Shown: positions 17,522 through 26,471, counted from the stretch's first letter. The stretch: DNA of 64,000 nucleotides from Burkholderia sp. TSV86 (GCF_001522865.1 NZ_LOWB01000109.1:62001-126000); one strand, 5' to 3'. The notes: generated from the letters alone by a model not told the origin. Translations and numbers: made by a program.

Positions 17522-17958
17522 GCTTCGTCGAATTTCGCTGAATGCCGAGCGGCCCCCCCCACGCGGGCGCGTCCCGTGTGGCCAAGCCGTGCTCGAGGCG
17601 GTCCAGTGCTGGCGCTAGGCCGCCTCGTTGCCGATTCACGCGGCTGCCGCCACGAAGGCAAACGCACGGCGGCGCAGGAGCGCAATTTTATCCGGAGCAA
17701 TTGAATATCGGCAGGCCGGCTTTTAGCCGCCGCGTCGATGAAATGACGCCCGTTGCGGATATTTTGTCGAATAAGCTGCCCGTCGTAGAACAGGCCGGCA
17801 CCGGGACGCGTTCGCGGCCAAATGCCCGATGCGCCAAAAACGGGCATCGCTTCACGAAAAATTCATTCAATCTGCCCGCGCCGGCGCCGTTAAGCCGGCT
17901 TCTCGTCACGGCGCTCCATGTCACGAGCGCGACGCGCCGCCCTCGGAAAGCACTCCTG
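17522..17958. other. Upstream region of the chemoreceptor gene
   Basis: A 437-bp gap that reads open in the chemoreceptor frame but lacks chemoreceptor features. It carries a sigma-28-like promoter at 17867-17893 (separate entry). A stretch near 17690-17760 is AT-richer. No other gene is supported. Confidence 0.45.
17867..17893 (+). promoter_or_regulatory. Sigma-28 (FliA) promoter of the chemoreceptor gene
   Basis: TCAA at 17867-17870, 15 bases, then GCCGTTAA at 17886-17893. The FliA consensus is TAAA-N15-GCCGATAA, so the spacing is exact and the -10 differs at one base. It lies 65 bases before the chemoreceptor ATG. Confidence 0.65.
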
Positions 17959-19518
17959 ATGAACACCACCCGCCTCACCGTCAAAACCCGGCTGCGCCTG
18001 CTTGTCGCGCTCGTCGTCCTGGTACTTGCCGCAGTTGGCGGCATCGGCCTTGCAGGCGTTGCGCGCATCGGCGACGCGCTTGCGCATGTCTTCGAGGATC
18101 GCGTGAAGGCTCTGCAGCGGATCTCGTCGCTCGACGAGACCGTCACGCAAACCCGCTACGCGATCGGTGACGCCGTGCTTGATCCGTCCGCCGCCAAAAC
18201 CGGTGCGCTCGCCAGCGCGTCGGCGCGCGACGTCGCGGCGATCGACCGCCTGCTTGCCGAGCATCGCGCGATGCCGCTCGCCGGCGCCGAGCGCACGCAG
18301 GCCGAGCGTCTTGCCGCCGATTGGGCGGCGCTGCGCGACCAGGGCATTCGGCCGGTAATCGCATTGCTGAAGGCGAACAATCTGTCCGAAGCGCAATGGG
18401 TGGTCACGCAGACGCTCGAGCCAGCCGCGCAGCGCGTCAAGACCGAGAGCGCGCAATTGCGGCAAGCCCAGCTCGAAGCGGCGCAACGCGCATACGACCG
18501 CGCACGGGGCATTGCTCGGCTCGTCCAGTGGGCGGTCGTGGGCTGCGTGTTGGCGGGCGTCGCGGGCGTCGCCGCGCTGTGCGCGACGATGGCGCGCGCG
18601 CTTGCGCGGCAGCTCGGCGGCGAACCGCATGAAGCGGCCGCCGTTGCCAGCGGCATCGCGGCCGGCAATCTCGCGCTCGACGTGCACGCCGCCGACGCCG
18701 CGCCCGGCAGCGTGCTGCATGCGATGCACGCGATGCGCGCACGCCTTGCCGCGACGATCGGCACATTGCAACGCGCGGCCGACGCGATTGCGCACACAAC
18801 GGCCGATATCGCGCACGGCAACCACGACCTGTCGCGCCGAACCGACGAGCACGCAGCCGGCCTCCAACAGACGGCCAGCAGCATGGAGCAACTCGCCGCG
18901 ACAGTACGCGCGAACGCCGACCATGCACGGCAGGCCAGCTCGCTCGCCTCGGCGGCATCGGCGCAAGCCGAACAAGGCGGCGCGGCGGCACGCGACGCGA
19001 TGGCGCGAATGGAGGCGTTATCAGTGCGTTCGCAGCAAATTCGCAGCATTTCGTCGACGATCGAAGGCATTGCGTTCCAGACCAACCTGCTCGCGCTCAA
19101 TGCGGCCGTCGAGGCGGCGCGCGCGGGCCACGCAGGCCGAGGCTTCGCGGTAGTCGCCCAGGAGGTGCGCGGCCTCGCACATCGCAGCGCGCAAGCGGCA
19201 AAGGAAATTTCAGCGCTGATCGCCGGCGTGACGGACGAAGTCGAACGCGGCACCGACACGGTGAAGGCTGCGGGCGGCACGATCGTCGATATGCTCGCGT
19301 CGGTGCGCCAGGTTGCAACGCTCGTCGACGAGATTTCGCATGCATGCGACGAGCAGCATTCGGGGATCGACCAGATCAACCGCGCGGTCGCGCAAATGGA
19401 CCAGATGACTCAGCACAACGCGTTGCTCGTGCAGAAGGCGGCCGGCGCCGCGGGCGCGCTCGCCGACGAAGCGGCCACATTGCGCGAGGCGGCGGCGATT
19501 TTCCGGGTGACGGCGTGA
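17959..19518 (+). CDS. Methyl-accepting chemotaxis protein
   Basis: This 519-residue chemoreceptor has a first membrane helix at residues ~13-33, a periplasmic four-helix-bundle-like domain, a second helix near 190-212, a HAMP-like linker and a cytoplasmic coiled coil. The signalling tip reads EGIAFQTNLLALNAAVEAAR then GRGFAVVAQEVRGLAHRS, the most conserved MCP segment, which binds CheA/CheW. There is no C-terminal NWETF-type tether for CheR/CheB. GGAAAG precedes the ATG. A FliA-type promoter lies upstream, so expression should follow flagellar assembly. The ligand is unknown. Confidence 0.93.
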   Translation: MNTTRLTVKTRLRLLVALVVLVLAAVGGIGLAGVARIGDALAHVFEDRVKALQRISSLDETVTQTRYAIGDAVLDPSAAKTGALASASARDVAAIDRLLAEHRAMPLAGAERTQAERLAADWAALRDQGIRPVIALLKANNLSEAQWVVTQTLEPAAQRVKTESAQLRQAQLEAAQRAYDRARGIARLVQWAVVGCVLAGVAGVAALCATMARALARQLGGEPHEAAAVASGIAAGNLALDVHAADAAPGSVLHAMHAMRARLAATIGTLQRAADAIAHTTADIAHGNHDLSRRTDEHAAGLQQTASSMEQLAATVRANADHARQASSLASAASAQAEQGGAAARDAMARMEALSVRSQQIRSISSTIEGIAFQTNLLALNAAVEAARAGHAGRGFAVVAQEVRGLAHRSAQAAKEISALIAGVTDEVERGTDTVKAAGGTIVDMLASVRQVATLVDEISHACDEQHSGIDQINRAVAQMDQMTQHNALLVQKAAGAAGALADEAATLREAAAIFRVTA

Positions 19519-19553
19519 TGCGGGAGCGGTGAGCATCGGCATTTCAAGCCGCG

Positions 19554-19571
19554 TTTACTATTTTTAGTAAA
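19554..19571. promoter_or_regulatory. Operator-like palindrome 1 upstream of the LacI gene
   Basis: TTTACTA and TAGTAAA form a perfect 7-bp inverted repeat around TTTT. It lies 127 bp before the LacI-type gene. Together with a related site at 19639-19650 it is a strong candidate for autoregulation by that repressor. Confidence 0.6.
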
Positions 19572-19638
19572 CAAAAGGCTGCCATAAAGCCCCATTAAAT
19601 CAAGACAAATCAAGCGCCATCAGCATAATCCCTGAGCG

Positions 19639-19650
19639 TTTTACTAAAAA
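19639..19650. promoter_or_regulatory. Operator-like palindrome 2 upstream of the LacI gene
   Basis: The sequence TTTTACTAAAAA is, on the other strand, TTTTTAGTAAAA, and shares the TTTAGTAAA core with the palindrome at 19554-19571. It ends 47 bp before the LacI-type start codon. Two similar sites ~80 bp apart would suit dimer-dimer binding with looping. Confidence 0.5.
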
Positions 19651-19697
19651 TTCCGCCATAAAATCCCAGTCACACTAAACACCTGTCACGCCTAACG

Positions 19698-20717
19698 ATG
19701 AGCACCACCATTCGCGATGTTGCGCAGGCTGCCAACGTGTCGATCGGCACGGTGTCCCGCGCGCTGAAGAATCAACCCGGCCTGTCCGAAACCACTCGCG
19801 CGCGCGTGGTCGAGATCGCGCGCCAGATGAATTACGACCCGGCGCAGCTACGCCCGCGAATCAGGCGACTCACGTTCCTGCTGCACCGCCAGCACAATCA
19901 CTTCGCGTCCACGCCGTTTTTCTCGCACGTGTTGCACGGCGTCGAGGACGCGTGCCGCGCGCGCGGCATCGTGCCGTCGCTGCTGACGACCGGGCCGAAC
20001 GACGACGTGCTCCGCCAGATGCGCCCTCATGCGCCCGACGCGATCGCGGTCGCGGGCTTCATGGAGCCAGAGACGCTCGAAGCGCTCGCCGCGACGGGCC
20101 GCCCGCTCGTGCTCATCGATATCCGCGCGCCGGGGTTGCGCTCGATCAACGTCGACAATGCCGGCGGCGCCGCACTCGCGATGCGGCATCTGTTCGACAC
20201 CGGCCGCCGGCGCATCGCGTTCATCGGCGGCTCGCTTGCGCACTACAGCATCGCGCAGCGTGCGTTGGGCTATCGGCGCGCGTTCTTCGACGCCGGAATG
20301 CTGTTCGACCCGTCGCTCGAACTATCGATCGACCCGAACCTCGGGCCCGACGTCGGCGCGGCCAAAGCCATGCGGCAATTGCTCGATGCCGGCGGGCCGC
20401 TTCCCGACGCGGTGTTTGCCTACAACGATGCGGCCGCGCTCGCCGCGATGCGCGAGTGCTTGGCGCACGGCGTCCGGGTGCCGGACGACATCGCGTTTGT
20501 CGGCTTCGACGACATCCCCGCCGCCGCCCACGCGAGCCCGCCGCTGACGACACTTGCCATCGACAAGGAAACGCTCGGCCAGCAAGGCATCGAATTGCTG
20601 CTCGCGGACGCGCCCGAGCAAACCGAACTCAGCGTTCCCGTGCAGTTGATTGCACGGGCCAGCAGCGCAGGCGCGACGCACGCGCCGCACTCCCTCACCT
20701 CGGTACTTGGATCATGA
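19698..20717 (+). CDS. LacI-family sugar-responsive repressor
   Basis: A 339-residue regulator. The N-terminal LacI HTH (TTIRDVAQAANVSIGTVSRAL, then LSETTRARVVEIARQMNY) includes the hinge region, and a periplasmic-binding-like domain follows, with INVDNAGGAALAMRHLFDTG and FVGFDDIPAAAHASPPLTT typical of the ligand site. Its stop overlaps the start of the isomerase gene (ATGA), so regulator and enzymes form one transcript. Mannose, fructose or a phosphorylated product is the likely inducer, inferred from the operon. Confidence 0.92.
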   Translation: MSTTIRDVAQAANVSIGTVSRALKNQPGLSETTRARVVEIARQMNYDPAQLRPRIRRLTFLLHRQHNHFASTPFFSHVLHGVEDACRARGIVPSLLTTGPNDDVLRQMRPHAPDAIAVAGFMEPETLEALAATGRPLVLIDIRAPGLRSINVDNAGGAALAMRHLFDTGRRRIAFIGGSLAHYSIAQRALGYRRAFFDAGMLFDPSLELSIDPNLGPDVGAAKAMRQLLDAGGPLPDAVFAYNDAAALAAMRECLAHGVRVPDDIAFVGFDDIPAAAHASPPLTTLAIDKETLGQQGIELLLADAPEQTELSVPVQLIARASSAGATHAPHSLTSVLGS

Positions 20718-22198
20718 CGACTTCAGCCACGCCCGCGCCCCACGCGGCCATCGACGCACCGCAAGCCAGCGCGCCGCCTTCCCCGGCAGCCGGCGCGCAC
20801 GCAGGATGCGGCGAGCCCGCCGCGCCGCGCGTCGCAAGCTTCCGTGACCGGCAATTCCTGCTGTCGCACGTGCAGCACACGCTGCGCTTTTACGCGCCGA
20901 ACGTGCTCGACCCGTCGGGCGGCTTCTACCACTTCTTCCGCGACGACGGCACCGTCTACGATCGCACGACACGCCACCTCGTCAGCAGTTGCCGCTTCGT
21001 CTTCAACTACGCGATGGCATACCGCCACTTCGGCAATCCGCGCGATCTCGATTACGCACGCCACGGGCTGCGCTTCCTGCGCGACGCGCACTGGGACACG
21101 GCGCACGAAGGCTACGATTGGGAAATCGAGTGGCGTGACGGCGCAAAGCGCGCGACGCGCGACGGCACGCGCCACTGCTACGGACTCGCGTTCGTTCTGC
21201 TTGCCGCCGCGCATGCGGCGATGGCGGGCATCGACGAAGCCAAGCCGCTGATCGCCCAGACCTTCGAGCTGATGGAGCATCGTTTCTGGGACGCCGCGGC
21301 GGGCCTCTACGCGGACGACGCCACGCCCGACTGGCGCGTCTCCAGCTATCGCGGCCAGAACGCGAACATGCACGCGACCGAGGCGCTCCTCGCCGCCTAC
21401 GAGGCAACCGGCCATCTGACGTATCTCGACCGCGCGGAAAAGGTCGCCACGCATATCGTCCAGCGCCAGGCCGCGCTGTCGAACGGTCTCGTGTGGGAGC
21501 ATTTCCGGGCCGATTGGTCGGTCGATTGGGAATACAACAAGGAAGACAGCTCGAACATCTTCCGCCCGTGGGGGTTCCAGCCAGGCCATCAGACCGAATG
21601 GGCGAAGCTGCTGCTGATTCTCGAACGGCACCGCCCGCTCGATTGGCTGCTGCCGCGCGCGATCGCGCTGTTCGACGCGGCGCTCGCGCACGCGTGGGAC
21701 GCCGATCACGGCGGCCTCTGCTACGGCTTCGACCCCGACTACAAAGTGTGCGACCACGACAAGTATTTCTGGGTGCAGGCCGAAAGCCTCGCCGCCGCCG
21801 CGCTGCTCGGCCAGCGCACCGGCAGCGAGCGCTTCTGGGACTGGTACGACGAGATCTGGCGCTATAGCTGGACGCATTTCGTCGATCACCGCTACGGCGC
21901 GTGGTACCGAATCCTCACCTGCGACAACCGCAAGTACAGCGACGAGAAGAGCCCGGCCGGCAAAACCGACTACCACACGATGGGCGCCTGCTATGAAGTC
22001 CTGAACGCATTGCCGGCGCCGCGCGCGGCGGATGGCGGCAACGACGGCGGCCGTCGCGCCGGCGGGGCTGCCGCGGCCGATCACGCGGCGCTGGCCGCGC
22101 CCGGCAACGGCGGCCGCATCGGCACGCACGCGCAGCACGCCGGCCACGGCAGCCCCGCCGGCGCGCCGCCCCGCCACAACGGAGGCAACCTGCGATGA
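20714..22198 (+). CDS. AGE-family sugar isomerase, mannose isomerase-like
   Basis: A 494-residue N-acylglucosamine 2-epimerase-fold protein ((alpha/alpha)6 barrel). Conserved blocks are RQFLLSHVQHTLRFYAPNVL, HCYGLAFVLLAAAHA, QNANMHATEALLAAYEAT, GHQTEWAKLLLILE with a catalytic His, and the C-terminal KTDYHTMGACYEVL with the second catalytic His. The family includes D-mannose isomerases (mannose to fructose), and the downstream fructokinase-like gene favours that role. About 35 extra N-terminal and 50 C-terminal residues rich in Ala/Gly/Pro are outside the fold. It is coupled by ATGA overlaps on both sides. Confidence 0.88.
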   Translation: MTTSATPAPHAAIDAPQASAPPSPAAGAHAGCGEPAAPRVASFRDRQFLLSHVQHTLRFYAPNVLDPSGGFYHFFRDDGTVYDRTTRHLVSSCRFVFNYAMAYRHFGNPRDLDYARHGLRFLRDAHWDTAHEGYDWEIEWRDGAKRATRDGTRHCYGLAFVLLAAAHAAMAGIDEAKPLIAQTFELMEHRFWDAAAGLYADDATPDWRVSSYRGQNANMHATEALLAAYEATGHLTYLDRAEKVATHIVQRQAALSNGLVWEHFRADWSVDWEYNKEDSSNIFRPWGFQPGHQTEWAKLLLILERHRPLDWLLPRAIALFDAALAHAWDADHGGLCYGFDPDYKVCDHDKYFWVQAESLAAAALLGQRTGSERFWDWYDEIWRYSWTHFVDHRYGAWYRILTCDNRKYSDEKSPAGKTDYHTMGACYEVLNALPAPRAADGGNDGGRRAGGAAAADHAALAAPGNGGRIGTHAQHAGHGSPAGAPPRHNGGNLR

Positions 22199-23103
22199 GC
22201 GCGACGTTTCCGCAATTCGTCTCTGCCGGCGACATCCTCACCGACCTGGTCCGCACCGGCAGCGCGAACTGGGCCTCGCGCCCGGGCGGCGCCGGTTGGA
22301 ACGTCGCACGCGCGGTCGCGAAGCTCGGGGTGGCGACCGCATGCGCGGGCGCGCTCGGCCGCGACTGCTTCTCCGATGAACTCTGGCGCGAAAGCGAAGC
22401 GGCGGGGCTCGATCTGCGCTTCCTGCAGCGCGTCGAGTGCGCGCCGCTTCTCGCGGTCGTGCATCAAACGCATCCGCCCGCGTACTTCTTCATCGGCGAA
22501 AACAGCGCCGATCTCGCCTTCGATCCGGCAAGCCTGCCGCAGGGCTGGCGCCAGCATGTGAAATGGGCGCATTTCGGCTGCATCAGCCTCGTGCGCGAGC
22601 CTCTCGCGTCGACGCTCGTCGCGCTCGCCGCCGAGTTGCGCGAAGCGGGCGTGTCGATCAGCTTCGATCCGAACTACCGCAACCTGATGACGGACGGCTT
22701 CAAGCCGACGCTCGAGAAGATGGCGAAGCTCGCCGACGTGATCAAGGTCTCCGACGAAGACCTGCGGCATCTGTTCGCGGGCGACGACGAACCGCGCGCG
22801 ATCGCGCGGCTGCGCGCGCTCAATCCGCATGCGGCGCTGCTGGTCACGCGCGGCGCGCACACGGCGACGCTCCACGCCGACGGTCAGACATTCGACGCGC
22901 AACCGCCGCGCGTCGACGTGACGGATACGGTCGGCGCCGGCGATGCGACGATCGGCGGCTTGCTGTTCAGCCTGATGACGATGCAAAGCCGCGGCTGGCA
23001 CGAACATCTCGCATTCGCGCTTGCGGCAGGCGCGGCGGCCTGCCAGCACACCGGCGCGCACGCGCCGACGCTCGACGAGGTGCTCGCGCTCGTCGAGTCG
23101 TAA
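22195..23103 (+). CDS. PfkB-family sugar kinase, probable fructokinase
   Basis: This 302-residue ribokinase-fold kinase carries the N-terminal PfkB signature region (GGAGWNVARAVAKLGVATACAG) and the C-terminal signature DTVGAGDATIGGLLF, with the catalytic Asp and anion hole. With the upstream isomerase it would turn mannose into fructose and then fructose-6-phosphate. Ribose or 2-keto-3-deoxygluconate kinases share these motifs, so substrate is inferred from context. Start and upstream stop overlap (ATGA). No transporter gene follows. Confidence 0.9.
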   Translation: MSATFPQFVSAGDILTDLVRTGSANWASRPGGAGWNVARAVAKLGVATACAGALGRDCFSDELWRESEAAGLDLRFLQRVECAPLLAVVHQTHPPAYFFIGENSADLAFDPASLPQGWRQHVKWAHFGCISLVREPLASTLVALAAELREAGVSISFDPNYRNLMTDGFKPTLEKMAKLADVIKVSDEDLRHLFAGDDEPRAIARLRALNPHAALLVTRGAHTATLHADGQTFDAQPPRVDVTDTVGAGDATIGGLLFSLMTMQSRGWHEHLAFALAAGAAACQHTGAHAPTLDEVLALVES

Positions 23104-23516
23104 GCCACCGCCCGCCGTGCACGGGAAAGCAGGCGGCAAGCGGCGCGGCGGTCGGCCAAGCCGCGCACGCTGGCGACGCAAACGTTCGAACCTGCGCACC
23201 GGCGCCAAGCGCACGCCGTTCGTTGCCGTCACCGCGCGCGCCCGGCGTTTGACGGGCGCGCGCGGCAGGCTGCGCCGCGCCCGGTCGCCGCGTTGGCTGC
23301 CGAAGCGGCCAGCCTCCACGGCACGCATGGCCACCGCCCCGCCAGCGCCATACGCCCGGCCGGCTCGCGTCAGCGCCGCAACCGTTGCCGCCGCGGCATC
23401 GTCGCGTAGCCGCTGAAAGCACGGCATCGGGATGTTAGGATGAAGCGTCGTTTCTGCTTTGCATCGAACCGGAGTAAGTGCTCGTGCACTTCTGCGGCCA
23501 ACACGGGAGAGGCATC
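23104..23516. other. 413-bp GC-rich region without recognised gene
   Basis: Very GC-rich sequence with long random open frames on both strands but no start with a ribosome-binding site and no recognisable protein. An AT-richer patch at 23440-23480 probably carries the promoter of the next small gene. Confidence 0.4.
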
Positions 23517-23741
23517 ATGGACGGCGGCAACACCTACACAAAGGGCATCTACACGGCCAAGGCGCACACCCACAAGACGAACGACGGGCGCTATCAGGGA
23601 TATGTGATCCTCTCCAGGGACGATGGCGAAACGCCCGACAATACGATCTATGAAGTCGGCGCGACGAGCGTCAGCGAATCGGAGGCGTTCGACGAAGCGA
23701 AGGCGCTCGCCCACCGGATTCTCGGCGAACTGGCGCTGTGA
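23517..23741 (+). CDS. Small conserved-looking protein of unknown function
   Basis: From ATG 23517 this is 74 residues, beginning MDGGNTYTKGIYTAKAHTHK and containing YQGYVILSRDDGETPDNTIY and an acidic helical end (SESEAFDEAKALAHRIL). The alternating polar/aromatic strands followed by one helix resemble a compact alpha-beta fold. GGGAGAGG upstream supports this start; an in-frame GTG at 23484 is possible. No Cys, signal or membrane segment. I do not recognise the family. Confidence 0.65.
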   Translation: MDGGNTYTKGIYTAKAHTHKTNDGRYQGYVILSRDDGETPDNTIYEVGATSVSESEAFDEAKALAHRILGELAL

Positions 23742-23777
23742 CGGCGCGCGCTGCGGCATGCCGCGCGGGCGTCATGC

Positions 23778-23972
23778 TCACCAAAGCCGCGCGATCACCG
23801 ACACGATCGCCATGATCACGAGCGTCGACATGAGCGGAAACGGATAAACGCGCGAGCCGAGCTTGAGCGTCACGTCGCCGGGCAGGCGCCCGACGCCGAG
23901 TTTCGACAGCCACGGCCACGCACGCGCGAGCACCATCACGGCGATGAACGTGGTGAGCAGCCAGCGCAGCAT
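23778..23972 (-). CDS. DUF2905 small membrane protein
   Basis: A 64-residue protein with two hydrophobic helices around the motif LGVGRLPGDVTLKLGSRVY, which is diagnostic of DUF2905. An AGGAGAATT ribosome-binding site precedes the ATG. It lies 21 bp downstream of the MidA-type gene on the same strand and is probably co-transcribed. Function is unknown. Confidence 0.88.
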   Translation of the reverse strand: MLRWLLTTFIAVMVLARAWPWLSKLGVGRLPGDVTLKLGSRVYPFPLMSTLVIMAIVSVIARLW

Positions 23973-23993
23973 CGCAATTCTCCTTGTCGGCGC

Positions 23994-25184
23994 TTACAGC
24001 GTATGTGAACGGTCGCCGCGCGCAAACGCATCGAGCGTGCCGTCGATGCCGCGCGAAAACGCGATCACCTTGAAAAGCTCGCCCATCTCCGCCTCCGAAA
24101 TCAGCTTGTGCACCGCATTCGCGGCAGGCAGGAAACGCTGCACGTCGGACGGATCGATTTCGGCGAGCACGTCGGTCATACCCGCGTTCAGCAAAAAGCG
24201 CGCCTGCGACGTGTAGCCGAGCAGATCCGCGCCGGCGCCAACGCCCGCCTCGTAGATCGCGCTGAACTCGACGTGCGCGGTAATGTCCTGCAACCCCGGA
24301 TAGACGAACGGATCGTCGTGCGCGTGGTGCCGGTAATGGCACATCAGCGTGCCCTGCGCACGCTGCCGGTGGTAATACTCGTGAAACGGAAAGCCATAGT
24401 CGATGAAAAACGCCGCGCCGCGCGCGAGCATCGCGCAGACCGTGCCAACGAATGCCGCGGCCGCGTCGTGCGTTTCCGTCACGTAGCCGTCATCGGCGTC
24501 GATCCCGGCAAGACGCGCGGTATCGCCGGCCTGCGCGAGCGGCTGCTCGGCGAACACGAACGCGCCCGCGCCGCTCACCGCGACGCCGCGCTCGTGCCAG
24601 CCGTGCGCGCGCTTGACGAAAAGCCGCACCGGCATCGCATCAAGCACCTCGTTGCCGATCACCACGCCGTCGAACCGCTCGGGCAGCGCGTCGAGCCAGC
24701 GCACGCGCGCGGCCAGCGCGCCCGCGTCGGCCTCGAGCGTCTCGCGCTGGCGCGCGCGCAATTCGCCCGACAAATCGACGATCGCGTATTCGTCAAGCTC
24801 GACGCCAAGCGCCGCGAGCGCGCTCAACAGGCCCGCGGCCAGCTTGCCCGTGCCCGCGCCGAACTCCATCACGCGCCGCGTGCCGCTCAACTCGAGCGCC
24901 TGCGCGATCGGGCGCGCGAGCGTGCGCGCGAAAAGCGGCGACAGTTCGGGCGCCGTGACGAAATCGCTGCCGTCGTCCGCGCGCCGGCCGAACTTGCGCG
25001 CGCCACCGCTGTAATAGCCGGCACCCGGCGTGTACAGCGCGCGCTCCATATAGCGCGAGAATGGAATCCAGCCGCCCGCCGACACGATCTGCGCGCGCAG
25101 CGCGGCTGCGACCGATTCGGACTGCGCGAGCGCGTCCGGGCCGGGAACGGGTAAACTAGCGGGTTCGTGAGCTTTCGGGTTCAT
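23994..25184 (-). CDS. MidA-type SAM-dependent methyltransferase
   Basis: A 396-residue class I methyltransferase of the MidA/NDUFAF7 family. IPFSRYMERALYTPGAGYYS is the family entry motif, VMEFGAGTGKLAAGLL the SAM-binding motif I, and GVVIGNEVLDAMPV the motif corresponding to post-I/II. IDYGFPFHEYYH with CHYRHHAHDDPF follows. The eukaryotic homologue methylates an Arg of complex I; the bacterial target is not established. It is divergent from an SDR gene with only 13 bp between start codons, so their promoters must overlap the coding regions or lie elsewhere. Confidence 0.88.
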   Translation of the reverse strand: MNPKAHEPASLPVPGPDALAQSESVAAALRAQIVSAGGWIPFSRYMERALYTPGAGYYSGGARKFGRRADDGSDFVTAPELSPLFARTLARPIAQALELSGTRRVMEFGAGTGKLAAGLLSALAALGVELDEYAIVDLSGELRARQRETLEADAGALAARVRWLDALPERFDGVVIGNEVLDAMPVRLFVKRAHGWHERGVAVSGAGAFVFAEQPLAQAGDTARLAGIDADDGYVTETHDAAAAFVGTVCAMLARGAAFFIDYGFPFHEYYHRQRAQGTLMCHYRHHAHDDPFVYPGLQDITAHVEFSAIYEAGVGAGADLLGYTSQARFLLNAGMTDVLAEIDPSDVQRFLPAANAVHKLISEAEMGELFKVIAFSRGIDGTLDAFARGDRSHTL

Positions 25185-25197
25185 CCCGGCATTGTAA

Positions 25198-25983
25198 ATG
25201 ACCGTTTCCGCCGACCTCCGGGACGCTTTGGCCGATGCGCGCGTGGCGCAGCGCGCGCGGGTCGTGCTGATCGCGCTCGCCGTGCCCGACGATGCGAGCG
25301 CGATCAGCCGCGCGCTCGCGCTCGGCTTCGCGCAGCGCGGCTGGGATGTGGCGATCGCCGCAAGCACGGAACCGGGCGCGAACGCGAATACGCACGGCAC
25401 TGCCCGCGCGGCCGCGTCGATCGCCGCCGAAGTCGAATCGCTCGGCCGCCGCGCAGCGGCGCTGGCGGCCGACTTCGCCGCCGAACACGACGTCGCGCGG
25501 CTCGTCGACGCGTGCGGCGCGGCGCTCGGCCGCCCGAGCTGCGTGATCGTCCAGGCGGCGGGCCGCGCGGACAACGCGCGCGACATCGGCTATGCATCGC
25601 TTGCCGAGACGATCGCCCGCGAAGTCGCCGCGCCGCTCGTGCTCGCGCGCACGCTCGCCGCCGCGACGCCCGAGGCCGCGCTCGACGACGAGCGCGAGCG
25701 CGCCGTCATGATTCACCTGCTGGACGAGACCGTGTTTCATCCGGCGCCCGAGCGCCTGTCGCACTCGCTCGCGCAAGCCGCGCTACACCGCGCGACCGCC
25801 GCGCAGGCGCAAGCGCTCGCGCCTAAGGTGCGCGTGGTCGGCCTCGTGCGCGGGCGCGCGCCGCGCGTGGATGAAATCGCCGATGCGGCCTGCTATCTTG
25901 CCGAGGCGTCCGGCGTGACCGGCGCGACGCTGACCGTCGACGGCGGCGAGCATCTCGAGCCGCCGGCCGGCGGCAAAAATTGA
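25198..25983 (+). CDS. Degenerate short-chain dehydrogenase upstream of folB
   Basis: This 261-residue protein has the overall SDR fold outline: a first beta strand [19 protein letters not shown] in place of the NNAG motif, and a typical C-terminus ([25 protein letters not shown]). The cofactor motif TGxxxGxG is absent (VPDDASAIS instead), and the Tyr-x3-Lys catalytic pair is replaced by H-S-L-A-Q in [11 protein letters not shown]. So it is probably a pseudoenzyme or a highly altered reductase. It precedes folB by 83 bp; pteridine reductases of the FolM type are SDRs, so a folate link is plausible but unproved. Confidence 0.75.
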   Translation: MTVSADLRDALADARVAQRARVVLIALAVPDDASAISRALALGFAQRGWDVAIAASTEPGANANTHGTARAAASIAAEVESLGRRAAALAADFAAEHDVARLVDACGAALGRPSCVIVQAAGRADNARDIGYASLAETIAREVAAPLVLARTLAAATPEAALDDERERAVMIHLLDETVFHPAPERLSHSLAQAALHRATAAQAQALAPKVRVVGLVRGRAPRVDEIADAACYLAEASGVTGATLTVDGGEHLEPPAGGKN

Positions 25984-26066
25984 CGGGCGCGGCCGCGCGC
26001 GGGCATTCCGACGCCGCGCGCCGCCGCGCCGCTTTACGTGCATCACCCTTTGTGACTGGATCGACC

Positions 26067-26471
26067 ATGTTTGCCGCCCTCCTGCACCCCAGGCTCGCCG
26101 ATTGCCGCCGGCTGTATCTGCGCAACTACGAGGTGTATATCAACATCGGCGCGTTCGAGCACGAGAAGCGCGGCGAGCAGCGTGTCGTCATCAATGTCGA
26201 CGTGTTCGTGCCGCTCGCGCTGACGACGCCTGTCGAAGACCGGCTGCGCGAAGTGGTCGATTACGACCTGCTGAAGCAAAGCGTCGCGCAATGCGTCGCG
26301 CGCGGCCACATTCATTTGCAGGAAACGCTGTGCGACGCGATCGCGGCGAATCTGCTCGCGCACGGCGCCGTGCGCGCGGTGCGCGTCTGCACCGAAAAGC
26401 CGGACGCTTATTCCGATTGCGACGCCGTCGGCGTCGAGGTTTTCCGTATCAACGACGAGGAGCGAGCATGA
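26067..26471 (+). CDS. folB: Dihydroneopterin aldolase
   Basis: A 134-residue FolB of the folate pathway, which cleaves 7,8-dihydroneopterin to 6-hydroxymethyl-dihydropterin and glycolaldehyde. [20 protein letters not shown] carries the substrate-binding Glu, [11 protein letters not shown] and the [15 protein letters not shown] segment follow, and [20 protein letters not shown] holds the catalytic Lys. Length is typical. Its stop overlaps the ttcA start by four bases. Confidence 0.9.
   Translation: MFAALLHPRLADCRRLYLRNYEVYINIGAFEHEKRGEQRVVINVDVFVPLALTTPVEDRLREVVDYDLLKQSVAQCVARGHIHLQETLCDAIAANLLAHGAVRAVRVCTEKPDAYSDCDAVGVEVFRINDEERA

Noticed and set aside
20723..22177. 484-codon minus-strand open frame across the AGE isomerase gene
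   Set aside because: High third-position GC keeps the antisense frame open. No recognisable protein, while the sense frame is a clear family member.
25980..26066. Earlier start for folB overlapping the SDR stop
   Set aside because: It would add ~29 Arg/Ala-rich residues not found in FolB; ATG 26067 gives the normal protein.
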